Below are positions 28,635-38,563 of a stretch of 64,000 nt of DNA, one piece after another. The position numbers and the translations under genes are program-made. The notes under the pieces were generated by a model. That model was not told the DNA's origin and made no database searches. It saw only the letters and a list, made by a program, of their open reading frames with translations. Origin of the DNA: Ensifer adhaerens (GTDB taxonomy: Bacteria > Pseudomonadota > Alphaproteobacteria > Rhizobiales > Rhizobiaceae); assembly GCA_900215285.1 (NCBI GenBank), contig OCMG01000004.1:1658001-1722000 (forward strand). Reading direction: 5' to 3'. Positions within the stretch are counted from its first letter, which is position 1, and the number at the start of each line of letters is the position of its first letter.

Positions 28635-30182
28635 GTGGTAGCCCAGATTCTTGTTGTGGATGACGATCCGGTTCAGCGCCGCCTTCTCAAACACGCAATC
28701 GAGCAACATGGCCATGAGCCCCATATGGCCGAGAACGGCCGCGTGGGCCTGGAATATCTGAAAGACGTGGTCGACCGCATCGACGTTGTCGTTCTCGACC
28801 TGATGATGCCCGAGATGAACGGGCTGGAATTCATGGCGGCGCTCGCCAATCTCGGCACCGACATTCCGGTCATTGTGCAGACGGGGCAGGGCGGTATCGA
28901 GACGGTCGTCGAAGCCATGCGCGCCGGCGCGTTCGATTTCGTTGTGAAGCCGGTCTCGCCCGAGCGTCTGGGTTCCGCCATCGGCAATGCGCTCAAGCTC
29001 GACCAGAAGGAAGCCCGCGCCAAGGCCGGTCGCCGGTCACGTTCGACCCATGTTCGGTTCAGCGATATCGTATCGGCAAGCCCGGCCATGGACCGCGTTA
29101 TCGATCTGGCGCGCCGCGCCGCCCATTCCGACATTCCTGTCGTGCTGGAAGGCGAATCGGGCGTCGGCAAGGAAATGATCGCCAAGGCGATCCAGGCCGC
29201 CTCCGATCGCTCCAACAAGCCGTTCATCACCGTCAATTGTGGGGCGATCCCCGCCAATCTGGTCGAAAGTATCCTCTTCGGTCATGAGAAGGGCGCGTTT
29301 ACCGGTGCGACCGAGCGGCATATCGGCAAGTTCGCCGAAGCCGATGGGGGGACGCTGTTTCTTGACGAGATCGGCGACCTGCCGCTCGACACCCAGGTGA
29401 AGCTGCTGCGCGCCGTGCAGTCGGGCGAAATCGAAACGGTTGGCGCGCGCCAGACGCAGAAGGTCGATGTCCGGCTCATTTCAGCGACCAACAAGGACCT
29501 GATCGAGGAGGTGAAGGCCGGCCGCTTCCGCGAAGACCTCTATTATCGCCTCAACGTCTATCCGATCGCCATTCCGTCCCTGCGCAAGCGCAAGGAGGAT
29601 ATTCCGGTTCTGGTGCGGGCGCTGGCCGAACGTCTGGCCCATGAGCAGAAGCTGCCGCAGCCGCTTGGCGTTTCGCCGCGGGCGCTGGCGCTGCTGACCG
29701 CCTACGACTGGCCCGGCAATATCCGCCAGCTGGAAAATGCCATGTTCCGCGCTGTCGTTCTGGCGCAGGGGCACGAACTCGATGTCGAGGATTTCCCGCA
29801 GATCGCGGCCCAGGTTCCCGGCTATTCGATCAACGCCGACGGCGCGATCTCCTGGGGCGGGCCGGTGCGCCACCAGGGGCCGATGCTGGTCGAGAAGCCG
29901 CCGCGCGTATTCCCGGATTTTTCGGAACGATACGAGACGCAGGAGGTAGCCGTGCCGACATCCGGCGACAAGCATGCAGATATCATCCCGAGCCTAGGCG
30001 AAGATGGCGATGTGCGGACGTTGGCGGAAGTCGAGGAGCAGCTCATCCGTTTCGCGCTCAAATTCTACCATGGCCAGATGAGCCAGGTGGCGCGCAAGCT
30101 GGGAATCGGCCGCTCCACATTGTACCGGAAGCTCAAGGATTACGACATTGATCCGGATCATCCCTTCCGGGACGTTGCCTAA
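28635..30182 (+). CDS. Sigma-54-dependent response regulator (NtrC family)
   Basis: 515 residues from a GTG at 28635, which has GGGAG seven bases upstream; earlier in-frame starts lack a ribosome site. An N-terminal receiver domain has phospho-acceptor D55 ([12 protein letters not shown]). The AAA+ domain has Walker A GESGVGKE near 173-180, the sigma-54 contact loop GAFTGA (220-225), [12 protein letters not shown] and [14 protein letters not shown] Fis-type helix-turn-helix ([20 protein letters not shown]) closes the protein. No histidine kinase is adjacent, so it is an orphan regulator whose signal is unknown. Confidence 0.93.
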   Translation: MVAQILVVDDDPVQRRLLKHAIEQHGHEPHMAENGRVGLEYLKDVVDRIDVVVLDLMMPEMNGLEFMAALANLGTDIPVIVQTGQGGIETVVEAMRAGAFDFVVKPVSPERLGSAIGNALKLDQKEARAKAGRRSRSTHVRFSDIVSASPAMDRVIDLARRAAHSDIPVVLEGESGVGKEMIAKAIQAASDRSNKPFITVNCGAIPANLVESILFGHEKGAFTGATERHIGKFAEADGGTLFLDEIGDLPLDTQVKLLRAVQSGEIETVGARQTQKVDVRLISATNKDLIEEVKAGRFREDLYYRLNVYPIAIPSLRKRKEDIPVLVRALAERLAHEQKLPQPLGVSPRALALLTAYDWPGNIRQLENAMFRAVVLAQGHELDVEDFPQIAAQVPGYSINADGAISWGGPVRHQGPMLVEKPPRVFPDFSERYETQEVAVPTSGDKHADIIPSLGEDGDVRTLAEVEEQLIRFALKFYHGQMSQVARKLGIGRSTLYRKLKDYDIDPDHPFRDVA

Positions 30183-30200
30183 GATTAACGAGACCTTGAA

Positions 30201-30224
30201 GAATCCGGTCGATAGACCGGGTTC
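30201..30224 (+). terminator. Hairpin after the sigma-54 regulator
   Basis: GAATCCGGTC (30201-30210), loop GATA, GACCGGGTTC (30215-30224, one T-G pair), followed by CTCGTTT. It starts 19 bases after the stop codon. The T-tract is weak. Confidence 0.6.
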
Positions 30225-30386
30225 CTCGTTTCCATTTGACGAATTTTTCACTATATAACTATCGCCGTGTTGACTGTGGCGTTTCTGCCATCGTCTTACC
30301 GCATTTGCATCCCATGTGGGACGCGAGGGAAATTCGCTTTTTATGGGGACGTCCATTTGTCGGTCATTTCGGATGCCAAGGGGCGA

Positions 30387-32120
30387 ATGCGTTGGGTTGC
30401 GCCTTTGCGGTCTGTGACGTCAAGACTGCGTAAGATGGCTGTTCGGGGCCTTACTGCCCTGGCGCTGGCGGCTGGCCTCAGTATGATGGTATCTGCGGCC
30501 GCCCAGGCCGAAACCCGCTCCCTGAAGCTCTATTTCGTCCACACCGGCGAGCGGGCGACAATCACTTACAAGCGCAATGGGAAATTCGATCCCGAAGGGT
30601 TGGCCAAGCTCAACCGCTTCCTGCGTGACTGGCGACGCAACGAGCCGACGAAGATGGACCCCCGGCTCTTCGATCTCATCTGGTCGGTCTACCAGAAGAG
30701 TGGATCGAGCGAATATATCAACGTGCTTTGCGGCTATCGTTCTCCCGGCACCAATGAAATGCTGCGCAATCGCTCGCGCCATACGGGTGTTGCCAAGGAG
30801 AGCCAGCATATTCTCGGCAAGGCCATGGATTTCTACATTCCGGGTGTTCCGCTTGAGCGGCTTCGCGAGATTGGCCTGAAGCTCCAGATGGGCGGCGTCG
30901 GGTATTATCCGACCTCCGGTTCGCCCTTCGTACACATGGATGTCGGCGGCGTGCGTGCCTGGCCGCGCGCATCGCGCGAAACGCTGGTGCGCCTCTTCCC
31001 CGATGGCAAGACGATCCATATTCCGCCGGATGGCAAGCCGCTGCCGGGTTACGAGGCTGCCATGGCGGACTACAAGCGCCGGATGGGCTCGGACAATATC
31101 GAGATCGCCTCTTCGGGTGGCCGCAAGAACCTTTTCCAGATGCTGTTCGGTGGCGGTGACGAGGACGAAAGTCCGGAAGCCATCACGGATAATGCTGCGC
31201 CAGCCAAGGCACAGCCTCCGAAGGCTGCGCCGCCTGCAGCGCCGCCGGTCCAGGTTGCCACAGCTGAGCCCGCGCCGCAGCCGAAGCAGACATTCATCGA
31301 GAATATTCCCGGGACAACGGTGGCCAATGCCCCTGTTCCCAGCGTCCGGCCGACAGTGGCCGGCGGTGCGGGCGCCGATCTCGAAACAGCGTTGGTGTCT
31401 CCGACGCGCAGCTCCGCCAGCGACGCGATGGCGTCCGTCCTGCAGCCGCCGGCGGAAGGCAATGGCGACTATGCCGATCTCGGCGATTACAAGATCCCGG
31501 TTCCGCAATTGCTGAGCGAGCGGAAGCTGCCGGGTGAGGCCGATGTGGCTGCGGTGCCGCTGCCTGGCTCGCGGCCGGACTATCAAATTGCCTCGGTGGC
31601 GCCTGATGCGGCAACCGTGCCCATGCCCGTAGCCCAGCCGCCGCAGACTGCGGATGCAGCGGGCAATGCGCCGAAGCCGGCGTCGGAGAGCGACGAGATT
31701 GCCACGATGATTCGGCGGATGTCGGGTGATGCGGTTGCCTCGCCGGCCTCCAAGCCGCAGCAGGTTGCCCTTGCCGAGCCGCCGGTCGCTTCCAACAAGC
31801 AGCTGACACGCTCGCTGAAGGCCGATATCCGTCCGGCGCTTGCAGAACAGGCGTATAAACCGAAGAAGGGCGCACGGCCCAGCAAGACGGATGCCATGGC
31901 AGCCTTGCGCGGATCACATTCGCAGCCTGCGCAGCTGACGGGCGAGATGATCGAGAAATGGGCGCTTGCCGCTAACAACGCGCAGATCGTTGCGCCGAAG
32001 CCAGTCGATGGCGGTAATGGCAAGGACGCGGATGTTGCCAGCAGCCAGCCGAGCGTCAGCCCAGCCAAGTTTGACCCGGCCCGGTTCTCCGGTGGCGCGC
32101 CGGCTGCCAGGCCGCAGTAA
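30387..32120 (+). CDS. Periplasmic DUF882/M15-type peptidase with long disordered tail
   Basis: 577 residues from the ATG at 30387; a GTG at 30267 or an ATG at 30435 are alternatives. A basic start, hydrophobic segment and SAAAQAETRS form a signal peptide. The N-terminal domain (to about residue 200) is DUF882/peptidase M15_3 (YcbK-like): FVHTGERATITYKRNG, CGYRSPGTNEMLR, SQHILGKAMDFY and SPFVHMDVGGVRAW supply the zinc His-Asp-His set. The remaining two thirds are Ala/Pro/Val-rich and low complexity, and may span the periplasm. Expected role: trimming of peptidoglycan stem peptides. It ends at a shared bidirectional terminator. Confidence 0.85.
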   Translation: MRWVAPLRSVTSRLRKMAVRGLTALALAAGLSMMVSAAAQAETRSLKLYFVHTGERATITYKRNGKFDPEGLAKLNRFLRDWRRNEPTKMDPRLFDLIWSVYQKSGSSEYINVLCGYRSPGTNEMLRNRSRHTGVAKESQHILGKAMDFYIPGVPLERLREIGLKLQMGGVGYYPTSGSPFVHMDVGGVRAWPRASRETLVRLFPDGKTIHIPPDGKPLPGYEAAMADYKRRMGSDNIEIASSGGRKNLFQMLFGGGDEDESPEAITDNAAPAKAQPPKAAPPAAPPVQVATAEPAPQPKQTFIENIPGTTVANAPVPSVRPTVAGGAGADLETALVSPTRSSASDAMASVLQPPAEGNGDYADLGDYKIPVPQLLSERKLPGEADVAAVPLPGSRPDYQIASVAPDAATVPMPVAQPPQTADAAGNAPKPASESDEIATMIRRMSGDAVASPASKPQQVALAEPPVASNKQLTRSLKADIRPALAEQAYKPKKGARPSKTDAMAALRGSHSQPAQLTGEMIEKWALAANNAQIVAPKPVDGGNGKDADVASSQPSVSPAKFDPARFSGGAPAARPQ

Positions 32121-32152
32121 TATCGGCCTTCGAACATCTGTTGGCACATACA

Positions 32153-32179
32153 AAAAGGCCCGTCTGAAACGGGCCTTTT
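32153..32179. terminator. Bidirectional terminator between DUF882 gene and gapR
   Basis: AAAAGGCCCGT (32153-32163), loop CTGAA, ACGGGCCTTTT (32169-32179): a perfect 11-bp stem with a T-run on either strand, between two convergent genes. Confidence 0.92.
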
Positions 32180-32205
32180 GCATAAGTGAACTTGCGCCGG
32201 GAGGC

Positions 32206-32463
32206 TTATTCCATGCCGAGAGCGGCCATATAGGTCTGCAGGATGGTTTCTTCTTCGAGGCGTTCGTTGGCGTCTTTTTTGCGCAGACGAACGATTGTCC
32301 GCATGGCCTTAGGATCGTAGCCGCGGCCTTTGGCTTCGCCGTAGACGTCCTTGATGTCGTCGCTGATCGAGGCCTTTTCCTCTTCGAGACGTTCGATGCG
32401 TTCGATCAGCTGGCGCAGTTCTGCGGCGGCGACGTTTTCGACGGCTTTGGTTTCTTCTTCCAT
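32206..32463 (-). CDS. gapR: GapR-family DNA-binding protein (DUF2312)
   Basis: 85 residues. A coiled-coil stretch ([18 protein letters not shown]) is followed by the DUF2312 signature [20 protein letters not shown], then TIVRLRKKD. In Caulobacter, GapR is a nucleoid-associated protein that clamps overtwisted AT-rich DNA and aids topoisomerases during replication. The start at 32463 has AGGAG six bases upstream; an ATG five codons earlier does not. Monocistronic. Confidence 0.93.
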   Translation of the reverse strand: MEEETKAVENVAAAELRQLIERIERLEEEKASISDDIKDVYGEAKGRGYDPKAMRTIVRLRKKDANERLEEETILQTYMAALGME

Positions 32464-32701
32464 GTCATGCTCCTGCATTGGGCCACGGCCGCATGAGGTC
32501 GGGCTTGGGGTCGGTGCGGCTGGCGAATGCGCCCGCCGAGGGATGCGGTGACGTGCCGCGAAGCCCGTTCGAGGTCAAGGGGAATGTTGCGGTTCTCCGC
32601 GATATTCTTGAGAGCCGCGTGCGATCCGATGGCTTAAGATCGGGGCTTCTACCTTTTCTGTGGGAGGATAGTCCGAGCGATCCCGCTTCGCGCCGACCGG
32701 A

Positions 32702-33007
32702 TCAATCCTTGGGGCGGTTCCCTTCGAAAGCCGCCTGCTGCTCGACGCTCGCCTCGCGCTGGTTCAGCTTCTTCCAGTCGTCGTAGGGCATGCCGTAGAC
32801 GGCTTGGCGGGACTCATCCTTGGACAGCGGCAGACCGGCATGATTGGCCGCTTCGAGATACCAGTTGGACAGACAGTTGCGGCAGAAGCCGGCAAGGTTC
32901 ATCAGGTCGATATTCTGCACGTCCGGGCGATGCTGGAGATGGGAGACGAGGCGGCGAAAGGCGGCGGCCTCGAGTTCGGTCTGCTGTTCTCTGGTCAGTT
33001 CGGCCAT
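32702..33007 (-). CDS. DUF1244 family protein
   Basis: 101 residues of unknown function. The conserved family core is RLVSHLQHRPDVQNIDLMNL, then AGFCRNCLSNWYLEAA, with a CRNC cysteine pair, and KDESRQAVYGMPYDDWK. No signal peptide. It lies 28 bases downstream of the N-formylglutamate amidohydrolase gene on the same strand, so the two are probably cotranscribed. The 238 bases between it and gapR show no gene. Confidence 0.87.
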   Translation of the reverse strand: MAELTREQQTELEAAAFRRLVSHLQHRPDVQNIDLMNLAGFCRNCLSNWYLEAANHAGLPLSKDESRQAVYGMPYDDWKKLNQREASVEQQAAFEGNRPKD

Positions 33008-33035
33008 GGGGCGTCTCCTTCCTCTTCGGGGAATG

Positions 33036-33824
33036 TTATTCGTACGGGCCGGTGCGCGACGGAAAGATCCGGTACTCGTGCAACTCGGGCATGGCGTTCA
33101 TCTCGGCGAAGATCGGTGCCAGCACGCCAGCCCATTCATCGACGCCGCGCCGGTCGGCGATCAGGTCCTGCCGGACTTCCAGCAGCACATGCGGGATGCC
33201 GTTGCGCATGCAGTGGCGATACATCGTATCGCCTTTCAGCGCGCCGTCATAGGGTTCGTTGTCGCCCGTGACATAACCGCGATTTTCGAGCGCGCGGATG
33301 AGGGGATGCACGGCGCGGTGGTCGGTGTCCCAGAGAACGCCTGCCTGCCATGGACGGCGAAAGCCCTTCCAGAAGGGGGTGAACGAATGCAGGGAGACAA
33401 TAAGCGGCGCTCTGCCACAGGCCATGGCGACCTCGGCAATCGCCTTGTCGACCGCCATATGGTAGGGGCGGTGCCAGGTTTCGATCCGCCGCCGCCGCTC
33501 CGCGGGCGTGATCGGATGGTTGGCCGGGATGATCGCGCCATCCGAGAGTTTCATGATCAGCGTCGGGTCGTCCTCGCCGCGATTGGGGTCGATCAGCAGG
33601 CGGGAAAAGCAGGAGAGGACCGCCGGTGCGCCGAGCATGGCGGCGAGCCGCTCCGTCAGCGGCTCAATCCCGATATCGTAGGCGATGTGGCGGGCGAATG
33701 CTTCCTTTGGCAGGCCGAGTGCGGCATAGTCGGCCGGAACATGATTCGTGGCGTGATCGGCAATGATCAGGAGCCCGGCGGCGGAATTTCCGCCGATCCT
33801 ACGGTAGGCCTGGTGAAGTGTCAT
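33036..33824 (-). CDS. N-formylglutamate amidohydrolase family protein
   Basis: 262 residues. Motifs LLIIADHATNHVPADY, HIAYDIGIEPLTERLA, CFSRLLIDPNRG, LIVSLHSFTPFW and VLLEVRQDLI match the FGase (HutG2-like) family, zinc hydrolases that release formate from N-formylglutamate or related substrates. No histidine-degradation genes lie nearby, so the substrate is uncertain. It precedes the DUF1244 gene. Confidence 0.88.
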   Translation of the reverse strand: MTLHQAYRRIGGNSAAGLLIIADHATNHVPADYAALGLPKEAFARHIAYDIGIEPLTERLAAMLGAPAVLSCFSRLLIDPNRGEDDPTLIMKLSDGAIIPANHPITPAERRRRIETWHRPYHMAVDKAIAEVAMACGRAPLIVSLHSFTPFWKGFRRPWQAGVLWDTDHRAVHPLIRALENRGYVTGDNEPYDGALKGDTMYRHCMRNGIPHVLLEVRQDLIADRRGVDEWAGVLAPIFAEMNAMPELHEYRIFPSRTGPYE

Positions 33825-33853
33825 GAAGCGCCCGTGACCGGTGTATTGCAGGG

Positions 33854-33873
33854 ATTGTCATTTTAAAGACAAT
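33854..33873. promoter_or_regulatory. Inverted repeat in the gap before the DUF1036 gene
   Basis: ATTGTC (33854-33859), ATTTTAAA, GACAAT (33868-33873). An AT-rich 20-base dyad in the 165-base divergent gap between the amidohydrolase gene and the DUF1036/pyk pair; possible operator. Confidence 0.35.
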
Positions 33874-33989
33874 TAGTGATGACATGGCAGGGAGTGTCGT
33901 TCAAGGCCAGAAATGGCTCGTAGACTTCAGCGCGCATTCTCGACCGGACACGATACTAATCGATTGAAACTCTCATTGACATTCGGGCT

Positions 33990-34526
33990 ATGGCAGCGCA
34001 CAACGACAAGACCACCCATCATGGAGCCACAACGGAAAACGTGACCCGTTCAACTCGAAACCCATCCCCGAACCGTTTGGCCAAGCGCTTTGCTGCGCCC
34101 GCCGTGCTGTTTACGCTCGCCTTTGCGCCTGCTTTCCTGCCGGCAAGCGAAGCGCGGGCAGATTTCCGGGTTTGCAACGGAACGCAGAACCTCGTTGGCG
34201 TCGCCATCGGTTACCGTGCCAGCGAGGGCTGGGTGACGGAAGGCTGGTGGCAGGTGCCTGCAACGACATGTGCCACGCTGATCGAGGGCGAACTGAAATC
34301 GCGCTATTATTATCTCTACGCCGAGGACGCTGCCCGTGGCGGGCGCTGGACCGGAGACGTGAAGATGTGCGTGGCGGAGAACGAGTTCAAGATCGTCGGC
34401 GTCAAGGATTGTTTCGCGCGCGGCTACCAGCAGATGGGCTTCAAGGAATATGACACCGGCAAGCAGGGGAGCTGGATGGTTCAGCTCACCGACACGTCGG
34501 GAACCCAGGAAAGCCAGAGCAAATGA
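33990..34526 (+). CDS. DUF1036 exported protein
   Basis: 178 residues. A hydrophobic stretch APAVLFTLAFAPAFLPASEARA (about 36-57) acts as a signal peptide; the ATG at 33990 lacks a clear ribosome site and a GTG at 34041 would give a more normal signal peptide. The mature part is a DUF1036 domain: RVCNGTQNLVGVAIGYR, GWWQVPATTCATLIEGEL, YYYLYAEDAARGGRW, MCVAENEFKIVG, with four cysteines that could form disulfides. Function unknown. The stop overlaps the pyk start by four bases (ATGA). Confidence 0.85.
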   Translation: MAAHNDKTTHHGATTENVTRSTRNPSPNRLAKRFAAPAVLFTLAFAPAFLPASEARADFRVCNGTQNLVGVAIGYRASEGWVTEGWWQVPATTCATLIEGELKSRYYYLYAEDAARGGRWTGDVKMCVAENEFKIVGVKDCFARGYQQMGFKEYDTGKQGSWMVQLTDTSGTQESQSK

Positions 34527-35962
34527 GACGCAGACGTAAGGTCAAGATCCTAGCCACCCTCGGCCCCGCTTCTTCTGAAGAAGCCATGATCGAAAAGCTG
34601 TTCCTGGCGGGTGCAGACCTTTTCCGCATCAACATGAGCCATGCCAGCCACGATACGATGCGCACGCTGATTTCGCGCATCCGCAACGTGGAGAAGCGCA
34701 TGGGCCGGCCGATTGGCATCCTTGCCGACATTCAGGGTCCGAAGTTGCGTGTGGGCAAGTTCGCCAACACCAAGGTGGCGCTGACACCCGGCCAGACCTT
34801 TACGCTGGACAACAAGGAAGAGCCTGGCGACGAAACGCGCGTTTTCCTGCCGCATCCGGAAATTCTGGAATCAGTCAAGGCCGGCGACCGCCTGCTGATC
34901 GATGACGGCAAGCTGCATCTCAAGGCCGTCAAGTGCGATGGAAAGAGCATCGTCACGGAAGTCATCTCCGGCACCTCGATCTCCGACCGCAAGGGCGTCA
35001 GCCTGCCTGATACGCTCCTGGCCGTTGGCGTGCTGACCGAGAAAGACCGTGCCGACATCGAAGCCGTGCTCGCGACCAACGATGTCGATTGGGTGGCACT
35101 CTCGTTCATCCAGCGGCCGGAAGATCTGGCGGAAGTGCGCAAGATGGCGCGTGGTCGCGTGGGTCTGATGTCCAAGATCGAGAAGCCGCAGGCGTTGGAG
35201 CGGATCGAGGAAATCATCGAGCTTTCTGACGCGCTGATGGTCGCCCGTGGCGACCTCGGTGTCGAAATGCCGCTCGAATCCGTTCCGGGCATCCAGAAGC
35301 AGCTCACTCGCGCCTGCCGCAAGGCCGGCAAGCCGGTTGTGGTGGCGACGCAGATGCTGGAGTCGATGATCACCGCCCCGGTTCCGACCCGCGCCGAAGT
35401 CTCGGACGTGGCGACCGCCGTGTTCGAAGGTGCGGACGCGATCATGCTTTCGGCGGAATCGGCCTCCGGCGCCTATCCGGTTGAGGCGGTTTCGACGATG
35501 GCATCGATCGCTCAGAAGGTCGAGGAAGACCAGTATTTCACCGGGATCATCCATGCCCAGCGTTCCGAGCCGAACCCGACGGGCGCGGACGCGATTTCGC
35601 TCGCCGCCCGACAGATTGCCGAGACGCTGAAGCTCAACGCCATCGTCTGTTACACCGCCTCCGGCACGACGGGCCTGCGGGCGTCGCGCGAACGTCCCGC
35701 CATGCCGATCCTGGCGCTTTCGCCCATCGTGAAGACCGCGCGCCGGCTGTCGCTAGCTTGGGGCCTGCACTGCGTGGTCACGGAAGACGCTACGGATCTG
35801 GACGACATGGTCAACCGGGCCTGCCGAATCGTCGTCAGCGAAGGCTTTGGGGGCCCCGGTGACCGCATTATCATCACGGCCGGCGTTCCGCTGGGCACGC
35901 CCGGTTCCACCAATATGCTGCGCATCGCCTATATCGGTTCTGACGGCGTGACCGGCATCTGA
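34523..35962 (+). CDS. pyk: Pyruvate kinase
   Basis: 479 residues. Converts phosphoenolpyruvate and ADP to pyruvate and ATP. TIM-barrel motifs include RINMSHAS, GPKLRVGKF, the signature LMSKIEKPQALERIEEI with catalytic Lys near 216 and ARGDLGVEMPLESVPGIQK; the B domain (about 68-165) and the C-terminal regulatory domain are complete. It is translationally coupled to the upstream DUF1036 gene, an arrangement typical of rhizobia, and ends at a strong terminator. Confidence 0.97.
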   Translation: MRRRRKVKILATLGPASSEEAMIEKLFLAGADLFRINMSHASHDTMRTLISRIRNVEKRMGRPIGILADIQGPKLRVGKFANTKVALTPGQTFTLDNKEEPGDETRVFLPHPEILESVKAGDRLLIDDGKLHLKAVKCDGKSIVTEVISGTSISDRKGVSLPDTLLAVGVLTEKDRADIEAVLATNDVDWVALSFIQRPEDLAEVRKMARGRVGLMSKIEKPQALERIEEIIELSDALMVARGDLGVEMPLESVPGIQKQLTRACRKAGKPVVVATQMLESMITAPVPTRAEVSDVATAVFEGADAIMLSAESASGAYPVEAVSTMASIAQKVEEDQYFTGIIHAQRSEPNPTGADAISLAARQIAETLKLNAIVCYTASGTTGLRASRERPAMPILALSPIVKTARRLSLAWGLHCVVTEDATDLDDMVNRACRIVVSEGFGGPGDRIIITAGVPLGTPGSTNMLRIAYIGSDGVTGI

Positions 35963-35986
35963 TCGGATCAAGGAATTTGATTTTCG

Positions 35987-36020
35987 AGGCCGCGCATCAT
36001 GCTGATGGCGCGGCCTTTTT
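35987..36020 (+). terminator. Rho-independent terminator after pyk
   Basis: AGGCCGCGC (35987-35995), a 12-base loop, GCGCGGCCT (36008-36016), then T-run to 36020. Starts 24 bases past the pyk stop. Confidence 0.9.
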
Positions 36021-36067
36021 GCGCAGTTCCGGACGCGAAACCGGTTTCCACTTTCGCTGGAATTGCT

Positions 36068-36961
36068 CTATGGGGCGAGAACCTTCAATGCGCCGGGATG
36101 GATGCAGATGCGGATATCGCGCGGCAGCGGCATGAGTTCGCCGTCAAGCACACAGCGCGCCGTTGGGGTGCGGCGGGGGAAGTGTAGCTCCACTTCCTGG
36201 ACGAGTTCGGACGTCACCGCGATATTGTCCTTCAATCGACCGCGGAACAGGTCGAAGGCAAGATGCATGGCGCCACGCCAGTTGAGCCGCTTCGCCAGAT
36301 AAAGCCCGAGATGACCACCATCCAGCCGTTCGGAAACGAGCATGGGGCTCGGTCCGAAGGCATTGTTGGACACCGAGATTGCGGAGACCTTCAGGCTCTC
36401 TTCCCTTCCGTTGATCGTATAGGCCACGTCGAATGCCGGAGGATCGAGAAGCACGCCGAAGGAGGCACGGATATTGGCCAGAATCTTGCCGATGCGTGAC
36501 TTGTAGGCGATCTTTTCGCGCAGCCGGATCATGCGTGCATGCATGCCGGCGCTGAATTGATGGACAAAAGGATTGCCGTTGGCATCGCCGATATCGGCGG
36601 CTACGACATTCCATTCCGCCAGGACAGCTGGTACCGCGTTCACGTCGAGCGGCAGGCCGATGGCGCGGGCAAAGAGGTTCATGGTGCCGGCGGGTATGAC
36701 CCCGAGAGGATGGCCGCTTTTCCAGGCTATGGCCGCGGCGGCCGAGACGGACCCATCGCCCCCCGCGACGATCAGCGCATCGGTGCCCGGCTCTTCTGTT
36801 GCCGCCTTGAGGGACTTTACCACATCGCGACCCGCCACGATGCGGCAGGTGATGTCATGTCCCCTTGCGGCGAAGGTCCCCTCAAGCAGGCTCACATAGG
36901 CCTGGAGGTCCATCGTCCTCAAGGTCCCGGCATCCTTGTTCAGAATAGCAATTGCCCGCAT
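36068..36961 (-). CDS. Diacylglycerol/lipid kinase family protein
   Basis: 297 residues. The N-terminal DAGK catalytic domain has MRAIAILNKDAG, DALIVAGGDGSVSAAA (GGDGT-type nucleotide loop, with Ser in place of Thr) and GVIPAGTMNLFARAIGLP. The C-terminal half is the YegS/DAGK beta-sandwich. It likely phosphorylates a membrane lipid. The start at 36961 has AAGGA six bases upstream; an upstream frame start at 37018 has none. Convergent with pyk. Confidence 0.9.
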   Translation of the reverse strand: MRAIAILNKDAGTLRTMDLQAYVSLLEGTFAARGHDITCRIVAGRDVVKSLKAATEEPGTDALIVAGGDGSVSAAAAIAWKSGHPLGVIPAGTMNLFARAIGLPLDVNAVPAVLAEWNVVAADIGDANGNPFVHQFSAGMHARMIRLREKIAYKSRIGKILANIRASFGVLLDPPAFDVAYTINGREESLKVSAISVSNNAFGPSPMLVSERLDGGHLGLYLAKRLNWRGAMHLAFDLFRGRLKDNIAVTSELVQEVELHFPRRTPTARCVLDGELMPLPRDIRICIHPGALKVLAP

Positions 36962-37126
36962 GTCATCCTTGCTGCATGGGGCCGGGCGCTTTCTCGGCGC
37001 TCCGGCTGTCGAATGCATAAGCCCGAGAAGTAGTGCGCCGGTGCCATGTCCACAAGGACGCCCGCGCTAAACGTCAAAACAGGTGCAAGGTTCCACAATT
37101 GCATCCACGCGAGGCAATCGAGCGCT

Positions 37127-37927
37127 TCAGGCCTTCGGGATGGGGCGGTGGGTGACCTCAAGAAGCGCCTTCTGGATGTATTCGTTGCCGGCAATCACGC
37201 CACCGGTTTCGAGCATGTCGGTCTTGCCGTGGAAGTCGGAAACCCAGCCGCCGGCTTCCTTGATGAGGAGAATGCCGGCTGCGATGTCCCAGGCGGCAAG
37301 ACCGGTTTCCCAATAGCCGTCGCAACGACCGGCAGCGACATAGGCGAGGTCCAGGGACGCTGCGCCAAAACGGCGGATGCCGGCGACTTCACCCATGACA
37401 TGGCGCAGTTCGATGAGGAATTTGCCGTGATTGCCGCGACCGAGATGGGGCACGCCGCAGGTGATGACGCTGTCGGAGAGTTCCTTGCGGGCCGCCACGC
37501 GCAGGCGGCGATCGTTGAGGAAGGCTCCGCCGCCCTTTTCGGCCGTGTAGAGTTCGTCGGTTGCCGGGTTGAAGACGACGGCGGCGACGATTTCGTTGTT
37601 GCGCTCGAGCGCGATGGAGACGGCGAATTGCGGGATGCCGTGCAGGAAGTTCGTCGTGCCGTCGAGCGGGTCGACGATCCACCGATGTGCGCCATCCGTG
37701 CCCTTGATCTCGTCGCTTTCCTCGCCCAGGAAGCCATAGGTCGGGCGGGCCTTGAGGAGTTCGTCCTTGACGATCTTTTCAGCCTTGCGGTCGGCCTGGG
37801 AGACGTAGTCGCTCGGGCCCTTCACCGAAACCTGGAGGTTCTGGACCTCGCCGAAGTCGCGCGAGAGCGATTTGCCGGCCTTGAAGGCGGCCTGGACCAT
37901 GACGTTGAGAAGGGCTGAACGAGCCAT
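37127..37927 (-). CDS. suhB: Inositol-1-monophosphatase family protein
   Basis: 266 residues. Mg-dependent phosphatase motifs are GFLGEESDE (about 65-73), WIVDPLDGTTNFLHG (about 83-97), and the C-terminal LAAWDIAAGILLIKEAGG. SuhB dephosphorylates inositol-1-phosphate and in enterobacteria also assists rRNA antitermination; whether it does both here is not known. It lies 72 bases downstream of efp on the same strand. Confidence 0.95.
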   Translation of the reverse strand: MARSALLNVMVQAAFKAGKSLSRDFGEVQNLQVSVKGPSDYVSQADRKAEKIVKDELLKARPTYGFLGEESDEIKGTDGAHRWIVDPLDGTTNFLHGIPQFAVSIALERNNEIVAAVVFNPATDELYTAEKGGGAFLNDRRLRVAARKELSDSVITCGVPHLGRGNHGKFLIELRHVMGEVAGIRRFGAASLDLAYVAAGRCDGYWETGLAAWDIAAGILLIKEAGGWVSDFHGKTDMLETGGVIAGNEYIQKALLEVTHRPIPKA

Positions 37928-37999
37928 GAGACGAATTCCTTTGTCAAAAAACAGACTTGGCCGGATGATGATCCGACCTGGTCGATGCCGCGTGGCTGC

Positions 38000-38563
38000 T
38001 TAGTCGGCGCGGCGGAGATAGATGAGTTCGTTGGTATCGACGAGAACGCGCTCGCCCGTGGCGATGAAGGGCGGAACGAGGATGCGCACGCCGTTTTCGA
38101 GAATGGCGGGCTTGTAGGACGAGGCCGCCGTCTGGCCCTTGACGACCGGATCGGCTTCCGCGATTTCCAGAACCAGCTGGTCGGGCAGCGCAATGCCGAT
38201 CGGCTTTTCGCCATAGAGCTGAACCGTGACCATCATGCCGTCCTTGAGGAAACGCGCACGGTCGCCAACGAATTCCTGGGGCAGTTCGAGCTGCTCGTAG
38301 CTTTCGACATCCATGAAGACGAGGGCGTCGCCCTGTTCATAGAGATACTGGAAGTCCTTCTTTTCCAGGAGAACCTGCTCGACCGTGTCAACGGTCCGGA
38401 AGCGCTCGTTGAGCTTGGTTCCGTCGATCAGGTTCTTCATCTCGACCTGATTGAACGCACCGCCCTTGCCGGGCTTGACCGTGTTGCACTTTACCGCCAC
38501 CCAGAGCCCGCCGTTATGCTCGATAACGCTGCCCGGGCGGATTTCGCCGCCGCTGATCTTCAT
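38000..38563 (-). CDS. efp: Translation elongation factor P
   Basis: 187 residues in three beta-barrel domains. Rescues ribosomes stalled at polyproline stretches. The domain I tip loop [10 protein letters not shown] holds the lysine that is modified in many bacteria; no modification genes (epmA/epmB) are visible in the window. The start [14 protein letters not shown] at 38563 matches the family. Cotranscription with suhB is possible. Confidence 0.97.
   Translation of the reverse strand: MKISGGEIRPGSVIEHNGGLWVAVKCNTVKPGKGGAFNQVEMKNLIDGTKLNERFRTVDTVEQVLLEKKDFQYLYEQGDALVFMDVESYEQLELPQEFVGDRARFLKDGMMVTVQLYGEKPIGIALPDQLVLEIAEADPVVKGQTAASSYKPAILENGVRILVPPFIATGERVLVDTNELIYLRRAD

Noticed and set aside
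30236..30264. TTGACG with a downstream TATAAC as a sigma-70 promoter for the DUF882 gene
   Set aside because: The spacer is only about 12 bases, too short for a normal promoter.
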